A DNA stretch of 19,659 nucleotides from the NCBI GenBank assembly GCA_009663005.1, contig CM018910.1:10464482-10484140 (forward strand), written 5' to 3'. The notes under the pieces were generated by a model. It did no database searches. It was not told the DNA's origin and was given only the letters and a program-made list of their open reading frames with translations. A program made the translations under genes and the position numbers. This document shows positions 1 through 8,728 of this stretch, in pieces. Each line of letters opens with the position of its first letter. The stretch's first letter is position 1. The stretch comes from Actinidia chinensis (lineage: Eukaryota; Streptophyta; Magnoliopsida; Ericales; Actinidiaceae).

Positions 1-331
1 GTGTGTAGATGGAATTTGTTTCAAGGAAATAGAATAATTTTTAAAGGAAATTGGCATTGTGCATCGTGGTGTTATTATGATGTCCCAAATCAGTTCGACT
101 TGATTCGGCAGTTGAACACTGACCTGTAATTTGGTTTCTTAGGGTGGATAGCAGTAATCGTGCATTCTCCTGCTTTATTAATCTGTACATTTTTTGATAT
201 AGATTCTTAATTTGTTGGGATGATTTTGCCAAAAAAAATGTTTTACACCCGTAGGGAGATTATTAGTCCAACAACCTCCAAATATCCTCTCCATTGGTGT
301 GATCACTTGGGTTTGAGCCTAGACTGACTGA
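1..331. other. Stretch without a recognised gene
   Basis: I see no gene or repeat family that I can name here. A minus-strand open frame at 41-232 (63 codons) starts with Met but matches no family I know, and it has no partner exon or promoter signal that I can point to. GGGTTTGAGCCT near 310 resembles a pol III box B, but no box A is visible upstream, so I do not call a SINE. Confidence 0.5.
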
Positions 332-356
332 CTCTCTCTCTCTCTCTCTCTCTCTC
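332..356. repeat. (CT)n microsatellite
   Basis: A perfect dinucleotide run of about 12.5 CT units. It lies upstream of the bZIP relic in what may once have been an intron or 5' region. Its length is likely to vary between individuals. Confidence 0.95.
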
Positions 357-548
357 GTCTGTGAAGGTTGTAACTTTTAATTATGTTGGATCTTATTTAT
401 TGGTTTGGGCAATTTTGGGCAGCATTGACTGGATTGTTTATTAGAGCAAACTAAGAGAACAATATAAATGGCATCCATTCTATGGTTTTTCCATTTTAGC
501 CTTTTGAACTTCATTTTGTCTTCGTTTTTACCCTTAAATTCTACACAG
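357..548 (+). other. T-rich, intron-like stretch ending in a possible splice acceptor
   Basis: No coding signal is seen. The stretch is T-rich and ends in a pyrimidine-rich run followed by CTACACAG at 541-548, which has the form of a plant 3' splice site. An open frame follows directly from 549. I infer that this is the tail of an intron of the now-dead gene at 549-1104, but the acceptor is only a sequence match. Confidence 0.3.
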
Positions 549-1104
549 AACAGGTTTATTTGATGAACGTTGGTGATGGGGATTTAGACAATGGGTTCTC
601 ACGGGACTGGCCAACAGCCTCATCTACAGTCCCTAGAAAAGCAAAGCTCATGGTTTAGGCTCCGTTTGGAACCAGTTTTTTTCAGCTTTTTTTTAATTGC
701 TTACTTAAAAATAAGCAAAAAAGTCAACAGAATTATGACTTTTTTATTTTTTATTTTTTGCTTTAATTTTAGTTAAAAGTAAAAACCTCAAAGCAAACAA
801 AAAAATAAAAAAAAATTAGCCTTTTGATAGCAACTTAAAAAAAAAACTTAATTTTTAAGCATTACCAAACGGAAGCCGTTCATCACGACCCTCTTTTTGG
901 GGTGGATAATGCAATGAGCACTAAAAAGCTGCTGCCTCAGATAGGCCTGTTACCAAGTCCTTCGTTTGGACACACGATCGGAACACCCACACAGGCCCGG
1001 AAGAGGATGCCGCCAGTTAGTTGGAAATTGAGAAGACCCTTGATAGGAGGCTAAGAAGAAAGGTTAAGAATAGGGAATCTGCTGCACGTTCACGAGTGGG
1101 ATAA
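549..1104 (+). pseudogene. Relic of a bZIP transcription factor (group A / ABI5-like type), split by a small transposon
   Basis: Codons 1021-1095 read as a bZIP basic region. The stretch IEKTLDRRLRRKVKNRESAA is followed by RSR, with the invariant N-x7-R spacing (Asn at 1069, Arg at 1093). In living family members this region binds G-box/ABRE DNA in the nucleus, and a leucine zipper follows. Upstream, 878-1018 is open for 47 codons and encodes a Ser/Pro-rich linker ending ARKRMPP, as is usual before the basic region. It is in another frame, so one base has been lost at about 1019-1021. The frame stops with TAA at 1102, three codons after the last basic residue; no zipper follows. The part at 549-657, before the inserted element, is open for 36 codons after a splice-acceptor-like site, but I do not recognise it, so its membership is tentative. 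No start codon, N-terminal phosphorylation blocks or zipper are present. The RESAARSR core supports group A, but the subgroup is uncertain. Confidence 0.68.
658..877. mobile_element. MITE-like element with inverted ends, inserted in the bZIP relic
   Basis: The ends pair: GGCTCCGTTTGG at 658-669 against CCAAACGGAAGCC at 865-877, with one extra base on the right. The inside is A/T-rich and partly self-complementary, with runs of T on the left answered by runs of A on the right. At about 220 bp without an open frame it fits a miniature inverted-repeat element. I could not see a clean target duplication, so the superfamily is open. It resembles the element at 3684-3883. Confidence 0.65.
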
Positions 1105-1284
1105 AAGAGTGGGAAAAAAATTAAATGACCCTTTCATCCTTTATAACCACTAATTTCCCATTCTTGCCATTATTTCTCTGTCGTCCCCTAATTTTTCTAT
1201 TTTCTCCTTTTCGAAATGTCCCTTCAAGGTCCACCCCTTCCCAATTAAATGCACTTCCAATCCTTCTTCACCAATGTTGCTGGG
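1105..1284. other. Stretch without a recognised gene
   Basis: Pyrimidine-rich on the + strand, with an accidental 63-codon frame from 1125 that looks like low-complexity translation. No zipper or other continuation of the bZIP relic is seen here. Confidence 0.5.
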
Positions 1285-1570
1285 TAGGGGTGAATATCGA
1301 TCGGTCGGTCCAATAATCTTTAAAATTGGTTGTTTTTGCTATGATATTTTAGTGGATCGAAACCAACCAAAATTGTTGTTGGACAGGCTGGTTTCGGTCT
1401 AATTTGATTTGGCTTGACTTGAGCTCAAGGGGTGACTGTGACGGTTAAATTAAAAAATAATGGTGTCAAGATCAAATGCGATTATGTGCTTAATATATAC
1501 AAAATATAGTTCGATCGAGTTTTTTCAGATCGGACTGAAATCAAAAATCGACTTTTTTCAAAATCATGAA
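1285..1570. repeat. Possible end of a plant DNA transposon (TAGGGGTG end)
   Basis: TAGGGGTGAATATCGATCGG at 1285-1304 resembles the TAGGGGTG...CGGTCGG ends of several plant repeats. GATCGG recurs near 1529 with ACTGAAATC behind it, recalling the CGGT/GAAATC-rich ends of such elements. I found no matching CACCCCTA end, so the boundaries and the class are not established. Confidence 0.28.
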
Positions 1571-1613
1571 TAGAGACTGATGGTAAGAGCTAAAATCCAT
1601 TCACATATGATTG

Positions 1614-2401
1614 GTATGGGTTTTTTTTTTTTGGAGGGGGGGGAGGGGGGGTTATTTTGAATTGATCCATAAGACGGAAAGGAGATAAGGGAAGTGTGGC
1701 GGCAGGATAGGGGGGGGGGATGATGGGATTAGTTTTAGAGGGGGATTAACTTTTGGGGGGGATCTAATTTTAACTTTTTGGATCTTTTTAGAATGGGGGA
1801 GTGGATAAGGGCGTGGAGATAAGGAGTAAAATATATAGAGGAGAAACAAAATATAAAATATCTTGAAGTAAAAAATATGATATTGGTATGGTTTCTATAT
1901 CTATATAGAAAAAAAAGCATAAAATTTGTTTCTATTTATATATGGTGGTTATGATAACCAACCCACTTAATCCCCCGGATAACTTTAATTAGGGTCTTAG
2001 GGCCACTTAAAAATTATCCGCCTCATATCCACTTGCTGGGGGAAAAAAATTATTCCGCCTCATATTCGCCAGCCCAACGCCCGGAGGTGAAACAACAAAA
2101 GGGAGAAGAAGTGTACAGACGATAAAGAAAAAAGGATAAAAAACAAATCCCGGAGAGAAGGGGGACGAGGGGAGCAAGCTCGTGAGGACGAGGGGGGAGG
2201 GCGGAGATGGGGGGGAGAAGGTGGAGAGGGGGTGGGGGGACGAAAGGGGGGAAGGGGGGCGAAACGGGGGAAGGGGGGGGGGATAAGGGGGAAAAAGGGG
2301 TGTGGGAGGATAAGGGGGTGAGAGACAGGAGGAAAATTATATATGAGAAGCAATGGAAAAGAGATTGATTATTAAAAAAAATATAATTGTATTTTTTTTT
2401 C

Positions 2402-2439
<38 letters not shown>

Positions 2440-2699
2440 ATATATTTTTTTCTTATTCCCCCACCCCTATCCCCGGGATAACTTTTAGTTAGGGTCTAAG
2501 CCACCTAAAAAAAATTATCAACCTTTAAAATAGGAGGGGGAAGGGGAAACAAAGTGAGAAGGGGGCGAAAAAGGGAAGTACGAAAATAAAGATAAGAAGA
2601 AAAAAAGATGGGGGGAAAAAAGGAAAAAAAAAAATTAATCCGGGGGAAACAAAAATAAGTTATCCCCCTCTAATCCACCAGCCAAACAGGTCCTAAGAG
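1614..2699. mobile_element. Composite of related G-rich MITE-like ends
   Basis: Three similar blocks lie in the same direction at 2011-2040, 2048-2085 and 2655-2696. Each runs roughly TTATCC-CCTC-TAATCCACCAGCC; the last is the cleanest and ends CCAAACAGGTCCTA. A block at about 1722-1760 (GGATTAG...AGAGGGGGATTAACTTTT) looks like the opposite end in inverse orientation. A second direct repeat, GGATAACTTT-AGTTAGGGTCT, occurs at about 1977 and 2474. The simplest reading is two or three copies of one small-transposon family nested or side by side. The stretches between are very G-rich on the + strand or simple A/T. No open frame resembles a transposase. The exact borders of each copy could not be fixed. 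Confidence 0.45.
2190..2318 (+). repeat. Dense G-run cluster with G-quadruplex potential
   Basis: At least ten runs of four or more G lie within about 130 bases, with the longest, nine to ten G, near 2272-2282. The short spacers contain A and almost no C, so the + strand could fold into several G-quadruplexes. The cluster lies inside the composite element at 1614-2699. Similar but shorter clusters lie at 1633-1650 and 1708-1720. Run lengths in such places are often unreliable in assemblies. Confidence 0.75.
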
Positions 2700-3683
2700 A
2701 TAAAAGGGAAATCTCAACTTCAATTCAACTGCATTGACACAAAACCCTTAAAACTCTCAGTCACCCATTTAAGAATCAGTTTACAATGCACCTTCCTTCT
2801 CCTACTTCTTCTTCATCTTTCACGCACATCTAACGTGCTACCACCTACATCCTCCACTGCATTACCGTCTTCTCTATCTTATTCATAATCTCTCTTACCT
2901 CTATAATGCCTACTTCACACAACCACTGTTACCCTGGCCACCACAACACCAAAACCAACCCCAATTGTCACTTCTGGTGGATCATCAAAATAAGCAAGAT
3001 ATTATGTTTATGCGAAAATTACCATTTAGAATATTTCAATCAATCTCCCAAACATTCCCATCGCCTCGAGGGGCAATTTGATGCATGATCAAATGCAGTG
3101 GAGTTACAATGATAGGTGAACAGAGGGAGGGGGAGGGGGGGGGCAAGGTAAAGCATGTGAAAAGCGGTTACACATTATTTACTCTTGTATAGTCAAACTT
3201 TATCCTTATTCTCCTTCCTTTCACAAAGCCACACAGCCTCAGCCACTTGTTACTAGCAATGCCATACCACCTCACATGTTGTCAATTTCTACCTTAAAAA
3301 AAATTATCTCTTACCTCCTCGTTTCCCCATCGTCACCACCTACCATGTGAAATTATGTGCAATTCTTTCACTGTTTCTGTGATGAATCACGCATTGAACG
3401 TGACAATAATAACACAATGATTGAGTGGTGGATATGATTCTAAGGGAAACAAAATGAACAATGTGGTTTGTACTGAAGAATTCTTTAGAGGTGTTACTTA
3501 AAAAGTTAACAAGGATAAAATTGGTCTAGCAACACTTGAAGTCAAGTCGATATATTTTCGGACTTCACCATGCTGTGCTAGAGTACTATTTGCCAGTCAG
3601 CTAACCGAATACATTACTTAAAAGTTTCCCACCGATGTGATATTTCCCCTATTTCTTTATCTCTTTTTTATGTTATTCGAGGA
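2700..3683. other. About 1 kb with no recognised gene
   Basis: I find no gene, RNA or named repeat. The first part (2760-2970) is pyrimidine-rich, and the accidental frame at 2906-3088 has no recognisable domain. An impure G run with three interrupting A residues lies at 3125-3143. A 6-bp inverted pair, GAAGTC/GACTTC, near 3539-3567 is too short to mean much. Confidence 0.5.
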
Positions 3684-3883
3684 TTAGTCGTTTGGCATCA
3701 ACTTTTTTTCTGGCTTATTTTGCTTAAATAAATAAAAATTGATAGAGTTGACTTTTGCTAATTTTAGTTAACGTAAAGCCACAAAAAGCAAAAAAAAACA
3801 AGAAAAAATCTTGACCATTGACATTTTTGATAGAACTTAAACTTATAAAAAAGCTTGGCTTTTTTCAATAAGTATTAAGGGCC
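3684..3883. mobile_element. Second MITE-like element, related to the one at 658-877
   Basis: The left end, TTAGTCGTTTGGCATCAACT, is followed by a T run. The inside shares landmarks with 658-877 in the same order: GCTTA near the left, TTTTAGTTAA-GTAAA in the middle, then A-rich runs with AAAAAGC, and AACTTAAA near the right. The right end reads AGTATTAAGGGCC, where the other copy has AGCATTACCAAACGGAAGCC. The terminal CCAAAC therefore seems to have been lost. It lies about 85 bp upstream of a TATA box that may belong to the eEF1B relic. Confidence 0.5.
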
Positions 3884-3896
3884 TGATGAAAACATG

Positions 3897-4186
3897 AGCC
3901 CACTGACTTGGTTATAATTCACCCAACTCCCCACCCAATTACGATTACGATTTTTCCCCCAAAAGAATTATAAAAAGGGGGAAAATATGCCATTCGATTT
4001 AGGGTTTCTCCGACGGCGTCGTCAATATAAGTACAATCAAAGAGACAAGCATGCATTGCGTATTTGTGCCATACTACTGCTCTTAGCATAGCCCTCACCC
4101 TCGTCGCCAGCAACCAAATCTCATATTACTCATATTCTTAATTCTGTTCTGCCCTTCATAGCCATCACAATCATGTAATCACAAAA
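3897..4186 (+). promoter_or_regulatory. Promoter and 5' leader relic of the eEF1B gene: TATA box plus telo box
   Basis: TATAAAAA lies at 3969-3976 and TTTAGGGTTT, the reverse complement of the telo box AAACCCTAAA, at 3998-4007. Telo boxes are common near the transcription start of plant genes for elongation factors and ribosomal proteins. AGCCCA at 3897-3902 is the complement of a site II motif (TGGGCT), which often accompanies telo boxes in such promoters. The ATG follows at 4187 after a pyrimidine-rich leader, in the context CACAAAAATGGCC. The functions come from knowledge of this promoter class; whether this copy is still transcribed is unknown. Confidence 0.55.
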
Positions 4187-4489
4187 ATGGCCATTACCTT
4201 TTCGGATCTGCACACTGAATACGGTCTCAGTATTCTCGAGAATTTCTCTCTGGAAAAAGACCTATGTTTCTGCGGTGGGTTTAGTCCAACGTTACAAAGC
4301 ACTATTTACTCTCTCTATCTCATATCTTCACTATCTCTAACGTATTCGATCCATGTAAAACGGGATCACTTACCCAAGGACGATATCAAGGTATACGCGG
4401 CGGTTTTGCGAAGAGCCAATGGAGATCTCTTCCCACAAACGGCCAGCCAGTGGTACCACTTGCGTCTTCTTCCCAAACTCGCTACCTAG

Positions 4490-4908
4490 GTTGTCTATTA
4501 TTCTTTCCTTTACTACGAATTGATTAGAAATTTTTTTAATGTAATGGTCGTCCCAATGGACAAATAACAGTTACGCTGGCTACCAGAATTTTTATCCTAT
4601 CCAAGATGATATTTTGGGGGGGGTATTTTTATTTTGGTATTGTAATATTGTTTGATGGCTTGTAAGTTTGAGTGGAAAGTATAAAGTATGGGTTTTGTTA
4701 AAGGAGAGAAGTAGAAAGTCGGGGTAAGATTTACCCTCGGTTCAGAAATGGATCTTCCTTGATTTGATTTTTTAAAAATTTAAAATTTGAGTTTTTTAGC
4801 ATATGAGTTTTGGTGAAGTGTACTTAATTTAAGTTATGCTGCATTCCTACGTTGTTATCCAATACATTGCTTCAGGGCCTTTTTTAATAAACTAATGTTT
4901 TATGATAT
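4490..4908 (+). other. Intron 2 of the eEF1B relic, part left of the transposon
   Basis: T-rich intron-like sequence starting with a GT donor at 4490. No exon or other feature is recognised. A run of nine or more G lies at 4615-4623. Confidence 0.6.
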
Positions 4909-4916
4909 GTAAGGCT

Positions 4917-5985
4917 TAGGGAGGCAATGGGGCGGGCGCGGGGGTCCGGAGGTTTTTTGAGATCCCGTCCCCAATCCTGATTTTTTTTTATCCCCGTGTC
5001 CCCTGCCCCGATCCTGGCGGAAAATTTTTTTTACCCCCATCCCCGCCCCTAAGGGGGACCGGGGATCCTTGCCCCGAATCGAAACCCCAAAAAATTTTAG
5101 AGTTAGAAGTAAATAGATAGCAAAAGGTTAAACAAGAGTTGAAAAAAACAAAAACAAAAAGAACAAGAATGCGGACTTGAATTACAAAGAAAGAAAATAG
5201 GGCCCGACATACAAATGAAAACCCAAATGAGCTTCCTTCGAAATAAGTTATTTATTTCGAAAAAAAAACGCCAAAAAAACTAAGACCTAGAAGGTGGCAA
5301 ACCAAAAACAATTAAAGATCAAACCGATATCATAAGCACAGCCAGAAGTTAACAAAATACACGGAACTAATGATCCTTGAAAGTGAATTAGAATACATTA
5401 CTTTCGTCTGGTCGGCAATCGGAAAAAAGAAGCGTGATTAGCAGCGGGGAGCAACGGCGGGGCAAAACGATGAGGGCAACAACGACGCAATTGAGATCTG
5501 GCGTGGTGGATCTCCAGCATACCCTACTCGGGGGAAATAGGGTAGAGACGAGAGAAGGAGAGAGAGGAAGAGAGGGGGGGAGAAGGTAAAGGGGACGAAG
5601 AAGAGGGACCTTTTTGTTTTGAGATGAGATGTCTTAGGAGAGGCTAGGGGGATTTTGGGGAACTTTGATTACAGTGAGGTGTATAGTGCAGCACTCCATC
5701 TCTATCTCTTGTGGCTCGGAGTGGGGTTTTGAGGAATGGAGGAAACATGACAGGTATTGGAATTTTAGGGTTAATTTACTGTGCCCACCCCTTTACTTGA
5801 TTTAGATTATTATTAAGTACCCTTATTTTAAATTTACACATTTTCGGACGAGAGAGAAAATGTTTCGGATCGGGCGGGGATGCGATTTATACAAAAACCG
5901 TCCCCCCCCGTCCCCGGATTCTTTTTTTATCCCCGATCCCCGAAACTCTTCACCCGATCGGGGCGGGGCAAATTGCCATCCCTTA
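4917..5985. mobile_element. Non-autonomous hAT-like element of 1,069 bp in intron 2 of the eEF1B relic
   Basis: The left end TAGGGAGGCAAT (4917-4928) pairs with ATTGCCATCCCTTA (5972-5985). Allowing for single-base differences, this is the TAGGGATGGCAAT end seen in many plant hAT-like elements. Next to both ends are subterminal GGGGCGGG and CCCCGATCC motifs in inverse orientation. The flanks are GTAAGGCT (4909-4916) and GTAAGGGCT (5986-5994), an 8-bp target duplication with one extra G, which is the hAT duplication length. The interior (about 5100-5850) has no frame resembling a hAT transposase. On the minus strand it contains a CT-rich stretch that looks like a 5' leader, possibly captured from a host gene, which I could not identify. 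Confidence 0.8.
5237..5261. repeat. Short perfect inverted repeat inside the hAT-like element
   Basis: TTCGAAATAA at 5237-5246 is answered by TTATTTCGAA at 5252-5261 with a 5-base loop. It could form a hairpin. No function is assigned. Confidence 0.6.
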
Positions 5986-5994
5986 GTAAGGGCT

Positions 5995-6543
5995 ATCTGC
6001 ACGCCCTTTTAATAAAGCTTCTTTTTATATGAAGCACTCCAATATTAATTTTCTACCAAATTTTATGCATGTTCCCAACAAGCTCATAAACCTCGTTTGC
6101 ACCGTTCGCACGAAGTAGAATTTATGACTCAGATCTTAACTCTGTTATAGTTGGCAGCAGAGTTGTGAGTAGAAGTAGCTGTTGAAAATTGGTAGGGATT
6201 GGTTTTCCCTTGATTGATTATCTCCGGTGAAGTGATACGCCCCAACTTTGACAGGAATTTGATTGTATTATAGAACACAGATTTTTTTTGATTGCATCCA
6301 TAGTTTTTCTATGTGAAATGCAGTGAGCACAATGTTGCTATACCGAGTCCTGTATCAACATGTACTTGTGTGTAGCATTATTCTTTTTCCTTTTCTAGTT
6401 CCCTTGACTTTCATTTTCGATGTCCTTTCTGCAGATCGGTTAGTAAAGGATACTGTATGAGAAAGATAGTGTGGATCGGAACATAGTCAAGGACCTTAAT
6501 CTGTTTCATATCATGTATTCTTTTTTAAAAAAAAAATGGTTAG
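5995..6543 (+). other. Intron 2 of the eEF1B relic, part right of the transposon
   Basis: T-rich intron-like sequence with no recognised exon. TTTCTGCAG ending at 6434 resembles a splice acceptor, but the bases after it do not read as eEF1B. The acceptor used in my model is TTAG at 6540-6543, because SFPGKAVGVR follows directly. Confidence 0.5.
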
Positions 6544-6630
6544 CTTCCCTGGAAAAGCTGTCGGGGTGAGAACTGCTGGCCAAGATGCTCTAGTAGAAGG
6601 CTGATCCAGCCAAAAGTTGAGGGGCAAGAG

Positions 6631-6981
6631 GTTTTATCCAAGTCTTTCTAATTGTTTATTTGCATGATCATGTTTGTAAAAAATGATGGAGTACATTCGT
6701 ATTTAGACTTTTAATTACTCTGTTAGGAAGGGTAGGATAGAGTGCACATTAGGATCCAGACCATGGACTTAAAATATTATGCTGCTCTGTGCTAATTGAT
6801 CATTTACTAATGTCTATCATGTAGGCACACATATGAAACTCCTATAAATTTGGAAATATTAAATGGGATCCGGATGATAAAATAAAACAGTGTGTAGAGT
6901 TACGCATTATTAATCCCCTCCCCCTTACCTCCATGTTCAACATTTGGTTCCCTTGATTAGAAATCAATGGGTGTAAAAAAT
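6631..6981. other. Stretch without a recognised gene, possibly intron 3 of the eEF1B relic
   Basis: It begins with a GT donor-like sequence after exon 3. The acidic segment that should follow in eEF1B (an Asp-rich run followed by DLFG) is not found in any frame before the gap. TGTAG at 6821-6825 could be an acceptor, but what follows does not match. Confidence 0.45.
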
Positions 6982-7043
6982 GATTCACGTAGCCGACCCC
7001 AATTGATTGGGACAAAAGGCTTGATTTTGTTGGTTTAATCTGA
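6982..7043 (+). mobile_element. SINE-like 3' tail fragment
   Basis: CACGTAGCCGACCCCAATTG is followed by ATTGGGACAAAAGGCTTGA and a TTTTGTTGGTT tail. This order (GCCGACCCCAA, then TTGGGA-AAGGCTT, then TTG repeats) resembles a conserved 3' end shared by several plant SINE families. The tRNA-like head with boxes A and B is not visible upstream, so this is a truncated copy or just the shared tail. Confidence 0.45.
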
Positions 7044-7059
7044 TAATCTCCTCCACCAC

Positions 7060-7159
7060 NNNNNNNNNNNNNNNNNNNNNNNNNNNNNNNNNNNNNNNNN
7101 NNNNNNNNNNNNNNNNNNNNNNNNNNNNNNNNNNNNNNNNNNNNNNNNNNNNNNNNNNN
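7060..7159. other. Assembly gap (100 N)
   Basis: Exactly 100 ambiguous bases, the common placeholder for a gap of unknown length. The sequence changes sharply here: no satellite monomer is seen to the left and nothing but satellite to the right. The true distance, order and even adjacency are unproven. Confidence 0.99.
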
Positions 7160-7276
7160 AAATTTAGAAATGCTCGAGACCAAAGTAGAATTTTAAAAAC
7201 TTTTGTTGACAAAACCGTAAATATCAAAAAGTCCATGGACTAAATGTTAAATTTATTGGCAAAACTTAATCCTCGC

Positions 7277-8728
7277 ATATAAATCCTAAACTAAGAAAAC
7301 TTTGGAAAGAACGAAATTGAAAAATTCAGAAAGCCCAGGGACCAATGTGTAATTTTAAAAAACTTTGTGGGCAATCTATAATTACTAAGGTACAAATTAT
7401 AATTTCAAAAAACTTATAGATTTAGATACTAATAAAAACTTGGGGTAAAAAATTTTAAAATTTCAGAATGCCCGGGACCAAAGTGTAATTTCAAAAATAT
7501 TAGGGCAATCTACAATATCCAAAAGTCAAGGGACCAAACTATAAATTTTTAAAAATTTATGGAACAAAATTCAATCCTCTCATATAGATCCGAATAGAAT
7601 GAAAACCTTGGGGGTACTAGATTAAAAAAATTTAGAAAGGCCAAAAACCATACTGTAATTTTAAAGGCCGTACTATAAATATCAAAAAGTCAAGGGACAA
7701 AAATATAAATTTAAAAAACTTAGGAGACAAACATTTATCCTCAAATATATATCTGGATAGAAAGAAAACGTTGTACGGACTAAATTGAAAAAATTAAGAA
7801 TGGTCAGGGACCAAAGAATAATTTTAAAAGTTTTATGGACCAAACTCTAAATATCAAAAAATTCAGGACCAAACTATAAATTTTTAAAATTTGGGGACAA
7901 AATTCAATCCTCTCATATAGATCCGAATAGAATGAAAACCTTGGGGTACTAGATTAAAAAATTCAGAAAGGCCAAGACCATACTATAATTTTAAATCTTA
8001 GGGGCCATACATAAATATCAAAAAGTCAACGAACAAAAACATAAATATAGAAAACTTACGAGACAATACATTTATCCTCGAATATATATCTAGAGAGAAA
8101 GAAAACCTTGTAGGTACTAAATTGAAAAAATAAGAATGGCCCAGGGACCAAATTATAATTTTAAAAGTTTTATGGGGCAAACTCTAAGTATCAAAAAGTT
8201 CAGGGACCAAACTATAAATTTAAAAGCTTATGGGACAAAACTTTAATCCTCGCATATAGATCCAAAACAAAAAAAATCTTGGGAGAACTAAATTATGAAA
8301 TTTAGATAGTCCTATTACCAAAGTGTAATTTTTAAAAACTTTAAGGGGAAACTATAAATATCAAAAATTCAAAGGAACGAATGTAAATTTCAAAAACTTA
8401 CGAGACAATATTCAATCCTCGCGTATAGATCCGCAAACTACCAAAACATTAGGGAACGAAACTGAAAAATTCTGAATGCCCAGGGACCAAGTATAATTAT
8501 TAAAATTTTTAGGGTCAAACAGTAAATATTAAAAAGTCAAGGTTCCAAACTATAATTATTAAAAATTTATATATCCGAAAAATAAGAAAATTAGGTGAAC
8601 TAAATTAAAAAAATTTTGAAATGCCAGGGACGAAAGTAGAATTTTAAAAACTTTTGGAGACAAACTATAAATATCAAAAAGTCCATGGACCAAACGGTAA
8701 ATTTGTTGGACAAAACTTAAATCCTCTC
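7277..8728. repeat. Satellite HOR block 1: A B C D C D E F G (1,452 bp)
   Basis: Nine monomers in which the C-D pair is doubled (C at about 7580 and 7913). A partial G monomer precedes it at 7160-7276, right after the gap. It matches block 6 closely, but with many single-base gains and losses, mostly in homopolymers, and one 8-base loss near 7663. Confidence 0.8.

Larger units (their letters stand above)
4187..6630 (+). pseudogene. Unprocessed, truncated pseudogene of elongation factor eEF1B-alpha (EF-1-beta), N-terminal part
   Basis: The start MAITFSDLHTEYGL matches the N terminus of plant eEF1B-alpha, the factor that exchanges GDP for GTP on eEF1A during translation. Three exon relics remain. 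Exon 1 (4187-4274) ends at GT with a trace of SGK-TYVS, which needs two small frame corrections between about 4245 and 4264. Exon 2 (4363-4489) reads KDDIKVYAAVL, then NGDLFP, ASQWY and KLAT, ending in TAG just before a GT donor. Exon 3 (6544-6630) follows TTAG and reads SFPGKAVGVR when its first codon is completed from exon 2, then GQDA, with further frame slips and an in-frame TGA before a GT donor. Exon 2 probably lost its AG acceptor (CG at 4361-4362). Introns and a promoter remain, so this is a duplicated copy rather than a retrocopy. The acidic middle and the C-terminal exchange domain are not found before the gap. Intron 2 holds a hAT-like element. An open frame of 100 codons runs through exon 1, intron 1 and exon 2, but it is not a sensible protein. 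Confidence 0.85.

Noticed and set aside
41..232. Minus-strand frame of 63 codons that looks less simple than the others
   Set aside because: I could not match it to any family, and it has no supporting exon, splice site or promoter. It is noted only as a possible exon fragment.
280..325. SINE suggested by a box B-like GGGTTTGAGCCT
   Set aside because: No box A, no tail and no target duplication were found.
2060..2353. Minus-strand proline/serine-rich frame of 97 codons
   Set aside because: It is the translation of C runs opposite the G-rich element and shows no domain or codon pattern of a gene.
2906..3088. + strand frame of 60 codons starting MPTSHNH
   Set aside because: There is no recognisable domain, it lies in a stretch without other gene signals, and its length is within chance.
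4187..4489. A 100-codon gene read straight through
   Set aside because: Its middle is intron 1 read as protein. Only the first 14 or so residues and the second exon match eEF1B-alpha.
5440..5640. Captured gene inside the hAT-like element
   Set aside because: The minus strand looks like a CT-rich leader, but no reading frame was recognised, so no gene is claimed.
6842..7236. Two minus-strand open frames across the gap
   Set aside because: They exist only because ambiguous bases carry no stop codons.
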